From Enterobacter ludwigii (GTDB lineage: Bacteria > Pseudomonadota > Gammaproteobacteria > Enterobacterales > Enterobacteriaceae): a stretch of DNA of 64,000 bases. Position 1 is the first letter of the stretch, and each line of letters begins with the position of its first letter. Below the pieces are notes generated by a model. The model worked only from the letters and a program-made list of their open reading frames with translations. It was not told the DNA's origin and did not search any database. The stretch spans positions 124,001 through 188,000 of the forward strand of contig CEFQ01000005.1 in assembly GCA_900068845.1 (NCBI GenBank), written 5' to 3'. This document shows, piece by piece, positions 17,814-27,445 of this stretch. Made by a program: the position numbers and the translations under genes.

Positions 17814-18086
17814 TTAGCGGGCGCAGCTTCCACCCATCAGCGCCTGTTCGTCACAACGACGACCATTGGCCAACTGACACATGCCAATGCGCGAACCGTC
17901 CAACTGACGCGAGAACGCCAACGATCCCCCAGCATTACTGCAATTCACTTCAGCCATTGATGACATCATCACGCGCGGTTGTACGTGGGCGGCGGTAGCT
18001 TGTTGCGGCGGTTCGTTATCACTGTTGCTGCTGCAGGCAGAAAGTAACAATGTGGCGCCAGCCAGCAGGAAGAGAGCGGCTTTCAT
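17814..18086 (-). CDS. ydbJ: DUF333 lipoprotein, YdbJ-like
   Basis: A 90-residue lipoprotein: signal sequence MKAALFLLAGATLLLSAC with lipobox LSAC, then the Cys-rich DUF333 core (VNCSNAGGSLAF, GMCQLANGRRCDEQAL, GGSC). The start at 18086 has GGAG 9 bases upstream; a longer frame to 18128 lacks this. Position between ldhA and ydbK is that of E. coli ydbJ, hence the symbol. Function unknown; the family was once loosely called hemolysin-like without firm support. Confidence 0.8.
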   Translation of the reverse strand: MKAALFLLAGATLLLSACSSNSDNEPPQQATAAHVQPRVMMSSMAEVNCSNAGGSLAFSRQLDGSRIGMCQLANGRRCDEQALMGGSCAR

Positions 18087-18275
18087 CGATGGGGCTCCGG
18101 GGATTGAGCGAAAAAGTCGCACCAGCATATGTCAGGTGCCGTGAGGGATCGATAGGCGACACAGCTTTTTACAAAATTTAATTTCATTGTTTGCAAGCAG
18201 AATTATCCTGTTTGAAATATTTCCGCCCTTTTCGCCCGGCGGAACAGTTGTTTTTCAACCACTAAGGAGAGAACG

Positions 18276-18932
18276 ATGTTGACGGATATGCTCATCAGAA
18301 TCGCACTGGCCGGCATTCTCGGCGGACTGATTGGCCTCGAACGGCAGTTACGCGCCAAAGAAGCCGGTTTACGTACGCATATTTTGGTCGGGATCGGCAG
18401 CGCGATGTTTATGCTGGTATCGAAATATGGCTTTGCCGACATGTTAGTCAGCGATCATGTGGCGCTCGATCCCAGCCGTATCGCGGCGCAGGTGGTGAGC
18501 GGCATGGGCTTCCTCGGTGCAGGCACCATCATTATTCAGAAGCAAGTGGTGAAAGGTTTGACCACCGCTGCGGGCTTGTGGGTCACTGCGGCTATAGGTC
18601 TGGTGATCGGTAGCGGCATGTATGAAATTGGCATTTACGGCACCGTGCTGGCGCTGGTGGTGCTGGAAACCTTTCGTCGCATCAGTCACTGGCTGATTGG
18701 GCGGCACCATACGCTACTGGTTCACCTTAAACCGAAAAGCGTACCGCTGGTGCTGCTGGTGTTGCAGCGTGAAAATGTGCGCTACGGTCATATCGCGGTG
18801 GTGAATCGTGATGAAGAGATTAGTCTGTGTGAGTTAAGCGTTGAAGTGACATTGTCACGAAGCACGCCCATGCACAATATTTATGATAAAGTGATGGAAA
18901 TCAAGGGCGTTCAGTCACTTGAGATGATGTAA
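18276..18932 (+). CDS. MgtC/SapB-family membrane protein
   Basis: A 218-residue protein with the MgtC N-terminal membrane domain (4-5 helices, conserved GGLIGLERQLRAKEAGLRTH segment with ARG/LERQ motif and GMGFLGAGTII) and a C-terminal cytoplasmic ACT-like domain (about 145-218). Family members such as Salmonella MgtC help growth at low Mg2+ and in acidic vacuoles by acting on ATP synthase and phosphate metabolism; whether this member does so is inferred. A strong AAGGAGAG lies 6 bases before the ATG. No PhoP box was found in the 190-bp upstream spacer. Confidence 0.85.
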   Translation: MLTDMLIRIALAGILGGLIGLERQLRAKEAGLRTHILVGIGSAMFMLVSKYGFADMLVSDHVALDPSRIAAQVVSGMGFLGAGTIIIQKQVVKGLTTAAGLWVTAAIGLVIGSGMYEIGIYGTVLALVVLETFRRISHWLIGRHHTLLVHLKPKSVPLVLLVLQRENVRYGHIAVVNRDEEISLCELSVEVTLSRSTPMHNIYDKVMEIKGVQSLEMM

Positions 18933-19069
18933 TAATCACCAATGTTAGTTACCGGTGCGCTAAAGACCCGCAAGCACACGAACGAAAAAGTCGCATCATA
19001 ACGCTTTGCTAAACTGAAATGATAAACCCTGTAAATTTTACGGGCTCTCAGCGTAGCAAAGGACGATTT

Positions 19070-22000
19070 ATGATTACCGTCGACGGTAACGGTGCAGTGG
19101 CTTCTGTCGCCTTCCGCACCAGCGAAGTGATTGCCATTTATCCCATCACGCCCAGTTCTACCATGGCCGAACTGGCAGATAGCTGGTCAGGCGAAGGCCG
19201 CCGCAACATTTGGGGCGATGTGCCGCGTGCGATCGAAATGCAATCTGAAGGTGGTGCCATTGCTACGGTGCACGGTGCGTTGCAAACCGGCGCACTTTCG
19301 ACCACGTTCACCTCTTCGCAGGGATTGTTATTAATGATCCCTACGCTGTACAAACTGGCTGGTCAGCTTACGCCTTTTGTTCTGCACGTTGCGGCGCGTA
19401 CCGTGGCAACGCACGCGCTATCGATTTTTGGCGATCACTCCGATGTCATGGCGGTAAGACAAACCGGCTGCGCGCAACTTTGCGCCTCCAGCGTGCAGGA
19501 GGCGCAGGATTTTGCGTTAATTGCGCAAATCGCCTCTCTCAACAGCCGCATCCCTTTTATCCACTTCTTTGATGGTTTTCGCACCTCACACGAGATCAAT
19601 AAGATCGTGCCGATTAGCGATGAAACCTTGCAGGCATTGATGCCCGCCGAGGCGATCAACGCGCATCGCGCCCGGGCGTTAACGCCAGATCGTCCGACGA
19701 TTCGCGGCACATCCGCTAATCCCGATACTTATTTCCAGTCACGCGAAGCCACCAACCGCTGGTACGACAATTGCACCCAACATGTTGAAGCAGCGATGAC
19801 CGCGTTTGGCGAACATACCGGACGCCATTATCAGCCGTTTGAGTTTTATGGTCATCCACAGGCCGAACGCGTGATAGTGATGATGGGCTCGGGTTGCGGT
19901 ACTGCGGAAGAAGCGATTGATGAGATGCTGCAGCGCGGTGAACAAGTCGGTCTGGTGAAAGTGCGCTTATATCGCCCCTTTTCGGCAGCGCATTTGTTGC
20001 AAATGATCCCCGCTTCCGCACAGCGTATCGCAGTACTCGATCGCACCAAAGAGCCCGGCGCGCTCGGCGAACCGCTGTTCCTTGATGTGATGACCGCACT
20101 GGCTGAAGCCTACAGTCGCGGCGAGCGTGCAACGCTGCCGAAGGTGATGGGCGGTCGCTACGGTTTGTCGTCGAAAGAGTTCGCGCCCGATGCGGTATTA
20201 GCGGTATTTCGCGCATTGCTACGCGATCAACTCCCGGCACGTTTCACCGTCGGCATCTACGACGATGTCACCCATCTTTCGCTGCCACTGGAAGCGAATA
20301 TCGTGCCTAATCGCGCGCGGCTCGAGGCACTGTTTTATGGTTTAGGCAGCGATGGCAGCGTCAGCGCCAGCAAAAACAACCTGAAGATTATTGGCAACGC
20401 TACGCCATGGCAGGTGCAGGGTTATTTCGTCTACGACTCGAAGAAAGCCGGTGGCCTGACGGTATCCCATCTCCGTGTTAGTGAATATCCGATCCATTCT
20501 GCCTATTTGATTCAGCAAGCCGATTTTATTGGCTGCCATCAGCTGCAGTTTATCGATAAGTATTCCCTGCTCGATCAGCTTAAACCGGGCGGGATTTTTC
20601 TGCTCAATACGCCTTACAGCGCTGAGATCGTGTGGTCACGCCTCCCGCAGGAAGTGCAGAGCCAGCTCAACGATAAACAGGCGCGATTTTATGTGATCAA
20701 CGCTGCGCGTATCGCCCGAGAATGTCAGCTGGGCGCACGCATCAACACGGTGATGCAAATGGCTTTTTTCCAGCTGACACAAATTCTGCCGGGTGACAGT
20801 GCGTTAACTGAACTGCAAAACGCCATTGCACGCAGCTACAGCAGTAAAGGCGAAGAACTGGTGCAGCGGAACTGGCAAGCGCTGGCGATGGCGCAACAAG
20901 CATTGCAGAAGGTACCGCTTCAGGCGATAGACGTTCACAGTCCGCATCGCCCGCCGGTAGTTTCCGACTGTGCGCCAGATTTCGTTAAAACCGTCACTGC
21001 TGCCATGCTGGCTGGTTTGGGCGACAAACTGCCGGTGTCGGCGCTGCCCCCAGATGGCACCTGGCCGGTTGGCACCACGCAGTGGGAAAAGCGCAATATT
21101 GCCGAGGCTGTGCCTATTTGGCAGCCCGATCTCTGTACGCAGTGCAATCATTGTGTCGCCGCCTGTCCGCATTCGGCAATTCGCGCCAAAGTAGTTGCTC
21201 CTGAAGCGCTTGAGGATGCGCCATCTACGCTCGCCTCACTGGATGTGAAATCGCGCGATATGCGCGGCCAGAAATACGTGTTGCAGGTGGCGCCAGAAGA
21301 TTGCACTGGCTGTAACCTGTGTGTAGAAGTGTGCCCGGCCAGCGATCGCCAGCATCCGGAAATTAAAGCTATCAACATGAAATCGCGGCTAGAGCATGTT
21401 GAGACTGAAAAGGTCAACTACGCCGCCTTTCTCGCGCTGCCGGAGATCAATGTCGAACAGTTGGAACGTATTGATATCCGCACCTCGCAGCTGATTACAC
21501 CACTGTTTGAATATTCTGGAGCCTGCTCGGGCTGCGGGGAAACGCCGTATATCAAATTGCTGACGCAACTGTATGGCGATCGTCTGCTGATTGCGAATGC
21601 CACCGGATGCTCCTCCATTTACGGCGGCAATTTGCCTTCCACACCCTACACCACCAATGCCGACGGACGCGGTCCGGCATGGGCAAATTCACTGTTTGAA
21701 GATAATGCCGAATTTGGTTTGGGATTTCGCTTAAGTGTTGATCAACAGAAACAGCGCGCGCTCAGACTGCTGGATCAATGCGCGGCGCAGTTACCGGCGG
21801 CGTTAGTTGATGAATTGAAAAGTGACAGCGTCACCGCTTCTCGGCGACGTGAACAAATTGAACAGCTGCGCGCCCTGCTTTCAGCGTTATCACAGCCCGA
21901 AGCCAAAGCATTAACCGAGGCGGCCGATGCATTAGTGGAGAAGTCGGTCTGGCTAATTGGTGGTGATGGCTGGGCTTACGACATTGGCTATGGCGGACTC

Positions 22001-22597
22001 GATCACGTAATGAGCCTGAGTGAAAACGTCAACGTGCTGGTGCTGGATACGCAGTGCTACTCCAATACCGGCGGCCAGGCCTCAAAAGCGACGCCGCTCG
22101 GGGCGGTAACCAAGTTTGGCGAACAAGGGAAACGCAAGGCGCGTAAAGATCTCGGCATGTCGACCCTGCTGTACGGGCATGTGTATGTGGCGCAGATATC
22201 GCTGGGTGCGCAGCTCAATCAAACGGTGAAAGCGATTCAGGAAGCAGAAGCCTGGCCGGGACCGTCGCTGATTATTGCTTACAGTCCCTGTGAAGAGCAT
22301 GGCTACGATTTGGCCTACAGCCACGAGCAGATGCGCCTGCTGACCACCAGCGGTTTCTGGCCGCTTTATCGCTTTGATCCTCGCCGTGTGGAGCAAGGGA
22401 AAGCCGCGCTGGAACTGGATTCACGTCCACCGACCTCAGAACTGGAACAGGCATTACTGAACGAGCAGCGTTTCCGCCAGTTACAAACCCAATGCCCCGA
22501 AGAGGCTTCCCAGTTATGGCGTGATGCGACGGAAGCCGCCAGTCAGCGCTATCAGCGGCTGGCGGAGTTAGCGGGAAAAACCGAGAAGAGTAAGTAA
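19070..22597 (+). CDS. ydbK: Pyruvate:flavodoxin/ferredoxin oxidoreductase (YdbK/NifJ)
   Basis: A 1175-residue single-chain enzyme (E. coli YdbK 1174) converting pyruvate and CoA to acetyl-CoA and CO2 with reduction of flavodoxin or ferredoxin. The start MITVDGNGAVAS at 19070 (AGGA 7-9 bases upstream) agrees with the family. Domains: N-terminal pyrimidine/TPP domain beginning TSEVIAIYPITPSS, a 2x[4Fe-4S] ferredoxin domain with CTQCNHCVAACPH (about 688) and CTGCNLCVEVCP (about 744), and a C-terminal TPP-pyrophosphate domain with GGDGWAYDIG and an additional CSGC cluster. It supports low-redox metabolism and oxidative-stress resistance in E. coli. Confidence 0.96.
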   Translation: MITVDGNGAVASVAFRTSEVIAIYPITPSSTMAELADSWSGEGRRNIWGDVPRAIEMQSEGGAIATVHGALQTGALSTTFTSSQGLLLMIPTLYKLAGQLTPFVLHVAARTVATHALSIFGDHSDVMAVRQTGCAQLCASSVQEAQDFALIAQIASLNSRIPFIHFFDGFRTSHEINKIVPISDETLQALMPAEAINAHRARALTPDRPTIRGTSANPDTYFQSREATNRWYDNCTQHVEAAMTAFGEHTGRHYQPFEFYGHPQAERVIVMMGSGCGTAEEAIDEMLQRGEQVGLVKVRLYRPFSAAHLLQMIPASAQRIAVLDRTKEPGALGEPLFLDVMTALAEAYSRGERATLPKVMGGRYGLSSKEFAPDAVLAVFRALLRDQLPARFTVGIYDDVTHLSLPLEANIVPNRARLEALFYGLGSDGSVSASKNNLKIIGNATPWQVQGYFVYDSKKAGGLTVSHLRVSEYPIHSAYLIQQADFIGCHQLQFIDKYSLLDQLKPGGIFLLNTPYSAEIVWSRLPQEVQSQLNDKQARFYVINAARIARECQLGARINTVMQMAFFQLTQILPGDSALTELQNAIARSYSSKGEELVQRNWQALAMAQQALQKVPLQAIDVHSPHRPPVVSDCAPDFVKTVTAAMLAGLGDKLPVSALPPDGTWPVGTTQWEKRNIAEAVPIWQPDLCTQCNHCVAACPHSAIRAKVVAPEALEDAPSTLASLDVKSRDMRGQKYVLQVAPEDCTGCNLCVEVCPASDRQHPEIKAINMKSRLEHVETEKVNYAAFLALPEINVEQLERIDIRTSQLITPLFEYSGACSGCGETPYIKLLTQLYGDRLLIANATGCSSIYGGNLPSTPYTTNADGRGPAWANSLFEDNAEFGLGFRLSVDQQKQRALRLLDQCAAQLPAALVDELKSDSVTASRRREQIEQLRALLSALSQPEAKALTEAADALVEKSVWLIGGDGWAYDIGYGGLDHVMSLSENVNVLVLDTQCYSNTGGQASKATPLGAVTKFGEQGKRKARKDLGMSTLLYGHVYVAQISLGAQLNQTVKAIQEAEAWPGPSLIIAYSPCEEHGYDLAYSHEQMRLLTTSGFWPLYRFDPRRVEQGKAALELDSRPPTSELEQALLNEQRFRQLQTQCPEEASQLWRDATEAASQRYQRLAELAGKTEKSK

Positions 22598-22600
22598 ATG

Positions 22601-22630
22601 AACAAGCCCGGCGCAACGGCCGGGCTTGTT
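22601..22630. terminator. Bidirectional terminator between ydbK and the FumD-like gene
   Basis: 12-bp stem AACAAGCCCGGC/GGCCGGGCTTGTT around GCAAC, 3 bases after the ydbK stop; it serves both convergent genes. Confidence 0.85.
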
Positions 22631-22637
22631 TAATGGC

Positions 22638-22838
22638 TTAACAGGGTTTGAGTTGGACGATGGCCATCTCGACCGCCCGATTCGGTGCTCCGGTGAGTTC
22701 GCGGTAGCGCAGCTGCAGATTGCGTAACTCACTGGCTAACACTTCTTTTTCGGGTGCGGCACCACGCTGAGCGAGCTCCAGATAACATTGCCCCACCAGC
22801 CGGCACGCCTCTTCAAAAACCATATCGTACGTTTGCAT
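22638..22838 (-). CDS. Small DUF2767-type protein, FumD-like
   Basis: 66 residues, soluble and mainly alpha-helical. The pattern E-x-CR-x-VG-x(4)-LE-x(3)-G-x(2)-P and a final A-x-E-x(2)-I-x(2)-L resembles E. coli FumD (YdhZ), an iron-sulfur-independent fumarase, and related DUF2767 proteins. I assign only the family; catalytic activity cannot be judged from the sequence. GAGGAG lies 6-11 bases before the ATG at 22838. It faces ydbK across a shared terminator and diverges from ttcA. Confidence 0.7.
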   Translation of the reverse strand: MQTYDMVFEEACRLVGQCYLELAQRGAAPEKEVLASELRNLQLRYRELTGAPNRAVEMAIVQLKPC

Positions 22839-23120
22839 TTGCCACTCCTCACCTTAAGAAAGTAAAAAAAGCACTTCCGCCATCCTGTCAGGGCCGAGTG
22901 AGAAAAATATTTGCCCAGATCAATAAATCCCCAGATTGTTCTGGCAAAGTGTGCGCTTTTGTCTCAAGCGCATTGAGTTATCATCAGAAAAGAGATCACT
23001 TCAGGCTAGCATTCGCGCCCGCAATCCGTACCATACGCAGTCATGTTTATAGGGTTTATTGCCGTTGAAGATTGCTTCAGCCGCTAACGGCCCTCGCCTT
23101 CACTCTCAAGTGTGAAAATA

Positions 23121-24056
23121 ATGTCAGAAAATCAAGAAGTAACGAAAAAAGAGCAGTACAACCTCAACAAGCTGCAAAAGCGTTTGCGACGCAACGTGGG
23201 CGAAGCTATTGCTGACTTCAACATGATTGAAGAAGGCGATCGCATCATGGTTTGTCTGTCTGGCGGTAAAGACAGCTACACCATGCTGGAAATCCTGCGT
23301 AATTTGCAGCAGAGCGCGCCGGTGAACTTCTCATTGGTGGCGGTGAATCTCGACCAGAAACAGCCCGGCTTCCCGGAGCATATTCTGCCGGCCTACCTGG
23401 ATGAACAAGGCGTTGAATACCACATCGTTAACGAAGACACCTATTCCATCGTTAAAGATAAGATTCCTGAAGGTAAAACCACCTGCTCGCTGTGTTCGCG
23501 CCTGCGCCGCGGTATTCTGTACCGCACCGCCACAGAGTTGGGTTGTACCAAAATCGCGTTAGGTCACCATCGCGACGATATCCTGCAGACCATGTTCTTA
23601 AACATGTTCTACGGCGGCAAGATGAAAGGCATGCCACCAAAACTGATGAGCGATGACGGTAAACATATCGTGATTCGTCCGCTGGCCTATTGCCGCGAAA
23701 AGGACATCATTCGCTTTGCAGAAGCACGTCAGTACCCCATTATCCCGTGCAATCTGTGTGGCTCGCAGCCGAATCTGCAACGTCAGGTGGTCGCCGACAT
23801 GCTGCGCGATTGGGATAAGCGTTACCCTGGCCGCATCGAAACCATGTTCACTGCGATGCAGAATGTGGTGCCGTCGCATATGGCGGATATCAATCTGTTC
23901 GATTTCAAAGGCATTAAACACGGTGATGCTGTAGTGGATGGCGGTGATTTGGCGTTTGATCGCGAAAGCTTGCCAGTGCAGCCTGCGGGCTGGCAGCCTG
24001 AAGAAGAGGACGCGCCAAACCTCAGCGTGCGCCTGGATGTGCTGGAAATTAAATAA
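23121..24056 (+). CDS. ttcA: TtcA, tRNA 2-thiocytidine biosynthesis protein
   Basis: A 311-residue PP-loop ATPase that thiolates cytidine 32 in some tRNAs. SGGKDS PP-loop at 47-52; C122 and C125 (CSLC) and C210 (CNLC, with C213) hold the [4Fe-4S] cluster typical of TtcA. Length equals E. coli TtcA. I take ATG 23121 (MSENQ), as the family starts, over an in-frame GTG at 23112; neither has a strong ribosome-binding site. Ends in a bidirectional terminator. Confidence 0.97.
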   Translation: MSENQEVTKKEQYNLNKLQKRLRRNVGEAIADFNMIEEGDRIMVCLSGGKDSYTMLEILRNLQQSAPVNFSLVAVNLDQKQPGFPEHILPAYLDEQGVEYHIVNEDTYSIVKDKIPEGKTTCSLCSRLRRGILYRTATELGCTKIALGHHRDDILQTMFLNMFYGGKMKGMPPKLMSDDGKHIVIRPLAYCREKDIIRFAEARQYPIIPCNLCGSQPNLQRQVVADMLRDWDKRYPGRIETMFTAMQNVVPSHMADINLFDFKGIKHGDAVVDGGDLAFDRESLPVQPAGWQPEEEDAPNLSVRLDVLEIK

Positions 24057-24070
24057 TCCTATTGGATGTG

Positions 24071-24106
24071 AAAAAAGGCGCGTCGCTTCGGCAACGCGCC
24101 TTTTTT
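24071..24106. terminator. Bidirectional terminator after ttcA
   Basis: AAAAAAGGCGCGT...ACGCGCCTTTTTT: 13-bp stem with A and T flanks, between ttcA and the convergent proline-rich gene. Confidence 0.92.
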
Positions 24107-24107
24107 A

Positions 24108-24254
24108 TTAGCGGTGCGGCGGTGGATCCTGGATCGGTGGAAACTCGGGATCGTGTGGAGGTTGTGCGGGTGGTATCGGCTGCGGTTGTGGAATAGGTTC
24201 AGGAATCGGTGGTGGATCGGTAGGAATCGGTTCGCTGGCAATGATCTCTTGCAT
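24108..24254 (-). CDS. Small proline-rich protein
   Basis: 48 residues; after MQEIIASE nearly the whole chain is P-rich, with repeated [IQ]-P-x-P steps (for example PPPIPEPIPQPQPIPPAQPP). No signal peptide or membrane segment. The start is fixed by AAGGAGAAAGG directly upstream of ATG 24254. Composition suggests an extended polyproline-like peptide; translation would need EF-P. I do not recognise a function. It sits between ttcA and fnrS on the same strand as fnrS. Confidence 0.65.
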   Translation of the reverse strand: MQEIIASEPIPTDPPPIPEPIPQPQPIPPAQPPHDPEFPPIQDPPPHR

Positions 24255-24320
24255 GCCTTTCTCCTTGTCGCTGAATGTCCTATAAGCATAGGAAAGGTTA
24301 TGCGACCAAGCCAAGCGGTC

Positions 24321-24440
24321 AAAAAAAAGCCGGCGGATAGGCCGGCGTCGTACGAATCAAATGTGCTATGCAGTAATTCAAAAAAGGAAGTAAGACAATA
24401 TGGAGCGCAACGCCCATCGCTTGACGTTGCATTCACCTGC
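24321..24440 (-). ncRNA. fnrS: FnrS, anaerobically induced Hfq-dependent sRNA
   Basis: Read on the minus strand, the 5' end GCAGGTGAATGCAACGTCAA and the central ATTGTCTTACTTCCTTTTTT are those of E. coli FnrS, followed by the conserved GAATTACTGCATAGCACA-like segment and a terminator hairpin (GCCGGC/GCCGGC with U-tract at 24321-24328). The length, 120 nt, agrees with E. coli (about 122). FnrS represses many aerobic-metabolism and oxidative-stress mRNAs (sodA, sodB, cydD, folE and others) when oxygen is low. Location beside zntB is also as in E. coli. An FNR site sits at -41/-42. Confidence 0.95.
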
Positions 24441-24475
24441 GGGAAAGAGTTTGCCCCGATTGCCCCGGCGGGATA

Positions 24476-24489
24476 TTGATATCGATCAG
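24476..24489 (-). promoter_or_regulatory. FNR box of the fnrS promoter
   Basis: On the minus strand CTGAT-CGAT-ATCAA matches FNR consensus TTGAT-N4-ATCAA with one mismatch. Its centre is about 42 bp upstream of the predicted fnrS 5' end at 24440, the exact class II activating position. Confidence 0.88.
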
Positions 24490-24509
24490 GTTTATTCCGC
24501 TTTTCTGCC

Positions 24510-25493
24510 TTACAACCATTTCCGCCGTTTCAGCCATATCGCTACACCCCCCACCATCACCAACAGCAGCACGCAGAAGGCGGTGAAGCCAAGCGCCCAG
24601 TTGCCGCCGGGAATGCCACCCAGGTTGACGCCGAATAAGCCAGTAAGAAAGGTAGCAGGCAAGAAAATCATGGCCATCAACGACATGGTATAAGTACGAC
24701 GGTTCATCGATTCCGCGAGGATTGACGCCACTTCATCTGCCAGAATCGAGGTACGCGCAACGCCGGCATTGAGATCGTCCAATCCGCGTCCGAGGCGGTC
24801 AGCCACTTCTTGCATGCGACGACGATCGTCATCGTTCATCCACGCCATTTTCTCGATGGCAAGCCTGGCATACACATCGCGCTGCGGTGCCATGTAACGT
24901 CGCATGACAATCAGCTGCTTTCGCAGCAGTGCCAAATCGCCACGCGCAGGAACTTCCTGATTCATCAACGCATCTTCCAGCTCGATAATTTTATCGTGCA
25001 TCTCTTCGATAAATTCGCTGGCGTGATCCGTCAATGCATCGCACACATCCACCAGCCAGCTGCCGCCATCAACCGGACCGTTACCGTTTTGCAGATCGTT
25101 CAGCACGGCGTCAATGGCATACACTTTGCGGCGACGCGTCGACACAATCAGCTTGTCGTTGATAAACACGCGCATCGCCACCAGCTGATCCGGGCGCGAA
25201 TCGGCATTATGGTTCACGCTACGCAGCACAATCATAAAGCCGTCGCCAAGACGCGTAACCCGCGGACGCATGCTGTCTCCCGCCAGCGCATCACGCACCG
25301 CATCAGGGATCAGCGGCGTACTTTGCAGCCATTCCGCGCTTTGTCGTTGGGTATAGTTAAGATGTAACCAACAGGGACGTTCGCAGTTAATTACGTCTTC
25401 ATCTTCGATGGGGATCATACCGCCTGCGCCATCAAGCTGACAGGCGATGATGGCATCGGATACTTGCAGTGCTTTTCCTTCAATGACGTTCAC
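24510..25493 (-). CDS. zntB: ZntB, CorA-type zinc transporter
   Basis: A 327-residue protein, same length as E. coli ZntB. A large cytoplasmic N-terminal funnel domain (1-270) is followed by two C-terminal helices; the pore signature reads [10 protein letters not shown] (GVN replacing the CorA GMN), typical of ZntB. It mediates Zn2+ transport, recently described as proton-coupled uptake. Gene lies on the same strand as and just upstream of fnrS, with the FNR box 21 bp after its stop. Confidence 0.95.
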   Translation of the reverse strand: MNVIEGKALQVSDAIIACQLDGAGGMIPIEDEDVINCERPCWLHLNYTQRQSAEWLQSTPLIPDAVRDALAGDSMRPRVTRLGDGFMIVLRSVNHNADSRPDQLVAMRVFINDKLIVSTRRRKVYAIDAVLNDLQNGNGPVDGGSWLVDVCDALTDHASEFIEEMHDKIIELEDALMNQEVPARGDLALLRKQLIVMRRYMAPQRDVYARLAIEKMAWMNDDDRRRMQEVADRLGRGLDDLNAGVARTSILADEVASILAESMNRRTYTMSLMAMIFLPATFLTGLFGVNLGGIPGGNWALGFTAFCVLLLVMVGGVAIWLKRRKWL

Positions 25494-25615
25494 AAACTCG
25501 CCTCACTATTAAAATCAATACGATACAGTCTAGCGTGGCGCAGACCAGTTGCAATCATCAGGCTGTGAGCAAAGATGACAGGCGACCCGAATGATCGCCT
25601 GGCTTGTGGTTGGAT

Positions 25616-27235
25616 TTAGTGCTTCTCTATCCACAGCTCGCGGCTGTATGCCACGTCTTCTGGATTGGTGATCGGGTACCCTTTTACCCACGGTTTAATC
25701 AAACGTCCGTTGGTATATTGGTAGAGAGGCGCGATGGGTGCCTGATCGGCGATGATCTGCTCGGCTCTGTTGTAATCGGTGTTACGCGCCGCGACGCTGG
25801 TTTCCGTGCTGGCTTTGGTCATCACCGCGTCGTAATCGGCACTGCGGAAGCGCGCGATGTTGCCGGTGTGAGTCGAGGTCAGCAGACTGAGGAAGGTAGA
25901 AGGCTCATTATAATCGCCGATCCACGACGCGCGGATCACATCAAAACTGCCACTATTGCGGCTGTCGATATAGGTTTTCCACTCCTGGTTTTGCAAAGTG
26001 ACATCCACGCCGAGATTCTTCTTCCACATCGAGGCCACCGCGATAGCGATTTTCTGATGGCTTTCCGAGGTGTTGTAGAGCAGTGTCAAATGCAGCGGTT
26101 TGCTCGGTCCATAACCTGCCGCCGTAAGCAACGCTTTAGCCTGCGCGTTCAGCTCCTGTTGGCTATGTTGCTGCAGATAACTCTTCATCGGCGTGAAACC
26201 GGCGGTTACATCCGGCGTGAAGTGCCATGCCGGTTTCTCGCCGGTACCCAACACTTTCTCCGCGATGATGCGACGATCGATGCTCCACGACAGCGCCTTA
26301 CGTACGCGCACATCAGCGGTTGGCCCTTTTTCGGTATTAAACGCGTAGTAATAGGTACCAAGCTGATCCGGCGTATACACCTCGCCAGGCAACTCTTTTT
26401 TCAGTAGTGCATACATGTTTTTCGGGAAAGATTCGGTGATATCGATGTCGTTGGCACGATAACGTTTGGTGGCGGAAGACTCTTCATTAATCGGGATAAA
26501 GGTCACTTTCGTCAGCACCGATTTTTTGTCATCCCAATAATGGGCGTTGCGTACCAGCACGATTTTTTCGTTTACCACGCGATCTTGCAGTTGATAGGCA
26601 CCATTGCCAACCAACTTGCCCGGAGATGTCCAGTTATCGCCCTCTTTTTCCAGCACTTTCTGCGAGACCGGATACATCGCGGCATTGGCAACCATGCTCG
26701 GGAACCACGGCACCGGTCGTGACAGTGTCACCTTAAGGTGGGTCGCATCGGTCGCTGTGACGCCAAGTTTGTCGGCACTCATCTGGCCTTTGGTGATCGC
26801 TTCAGCGTTTTCAATCCCGCTCAATGCGGCAAACCAGGCGAACGGCGAACTGTTCTTCGGTTCAACTAAACGTTGCCAGCTATAAACAAAATCTTGCGCG
26901 GTTACCGGCTCGCCATTTGACCAGCGCGCCTCTTTGCGCAGAGTAAAAATCCAGGTTTTGTTATCGTTGCTGCTCCAGCTTTGAGCCACGCCCGGCACGA
27001 TTTTGCCGTGGGCATCCTGATTAGTCAGCCCTTCAAACAAATCGCGCATCACCTGAATTTCCGGCAGGCCAACCGCCTTCATCGGATCCAGTGATGCGGG
27101 TTCATCTTTTATATGGCGAACGATTTCCTGCGTGCTGGCCAACTGTGCGCCCGATGGCACGTTGGCGGCGAATACGGGTGAGACTGCGCTGGCTACAATT
27201 AAGGCAGCCAGCGTCTTGCGGAACGTTAGTTTCAT
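25616..27235 (-). CDS. mppA: MppA, periplasmic murein-tripeptide binding protein
   Basis: A 539-residue solute-binding protein (family 5; E. coli MppA 537) with signal peptide MKLTFRKTLAALIVASAVSP ending VFA. It binds L-Ala-D-Glu-mDAP and hands it to the Opp permease for cell-wall recycling; OppA is a close paralogue, but the neighbours mpaA and ycjG support MppA. Start 27235 has GGAG 6-9 bases upstream and gives a clean signal peptide; the open frame extends to 27301. Divergent from mpaA across about 210 bp. Confidence 0.9.
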   Translation of the reverse strand: MKLTFRKTLAALIVASAVSPVFAANVPSGAQLASTQEIVRHIKDEPASLDPMKAVGLPEIQVMRDLFEGLTNQDAHGKIVPGVAQSWSSNDNKTWIFTLRKEARWSNGEPVTAQDFVYSWQRLVEPKNSSPFAWFAALSGIENAEAITKGQMSADKLGVTATDATHLKVTLSRPVPWFPSMVANAAMYPVSQKVLEKEGDNWTSPGKLVGNGAYQLQDRVVNEKIVLVRNAHYWDDKKSVLTKVTFIPINEESSATKRYRANDIDITESFPKNMYALLKKELPGEVYTPDQLGTYYYAFNTEKGPTADVRVRKALSWSIDRRIIAEKVLGTGEKPAWHFTPDVTAGFTPMKSYLQQHSQQELNAQAKALLTAAGYGPSKPLHLTLLYNTSESHQKIAIAVASMWKKNLGVDVTLQNQEWKTYIDSRNSGSFDVIRASWIGDYNEPSTFLSLLTSTHTGNIARFRSADYDAVMTKASTETSVAARNTDYNRAEQIIADQAPIAPLYQYTNGRLIKPWVKGYPITNPEDVAYSRELWIEKH

Positions 27236-27445
27236 CACCACTCCTTTACGCGAAAAAAATGGCGACCATGAAGAGATTTTGTCGCCAGCAACTTTTGGCA
27301 CTTTATCGCAAATTGCTGATTGATATATAGCTATTTCCCCGCACGCTGTTTACCGTTATCTTGAGGCTGGATTCCCGGTCACATTTTTTACCTTCAGCGC
27401 CAGTAGGCCTTTGGCGGTATTGGAAACATTTCATAGAGGAACGTC

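Noticed and set aside
17803..17826. Hairpin CTGCGCC/GGCGCAG as terminator for ldhA
   Set aside because: The stem is good but lies over the end of ydbJ and has no U-tract in either direction.
18129..18275. PhoP box before the MgtC-type gene
   Set aside because: TGTTTG occurs twice but 17 bases apart rather than 5, so the PhoP direct-repeat rule is not met.
18960..19020. SoxS/MarA box upstream of ydbK
   Set aside because: GCAC is present but the remaining consensus positions do not fit.
25604..26407. 267-residue open frame opposite mppA
   Set aside because: Shadow of mppA; no family features.
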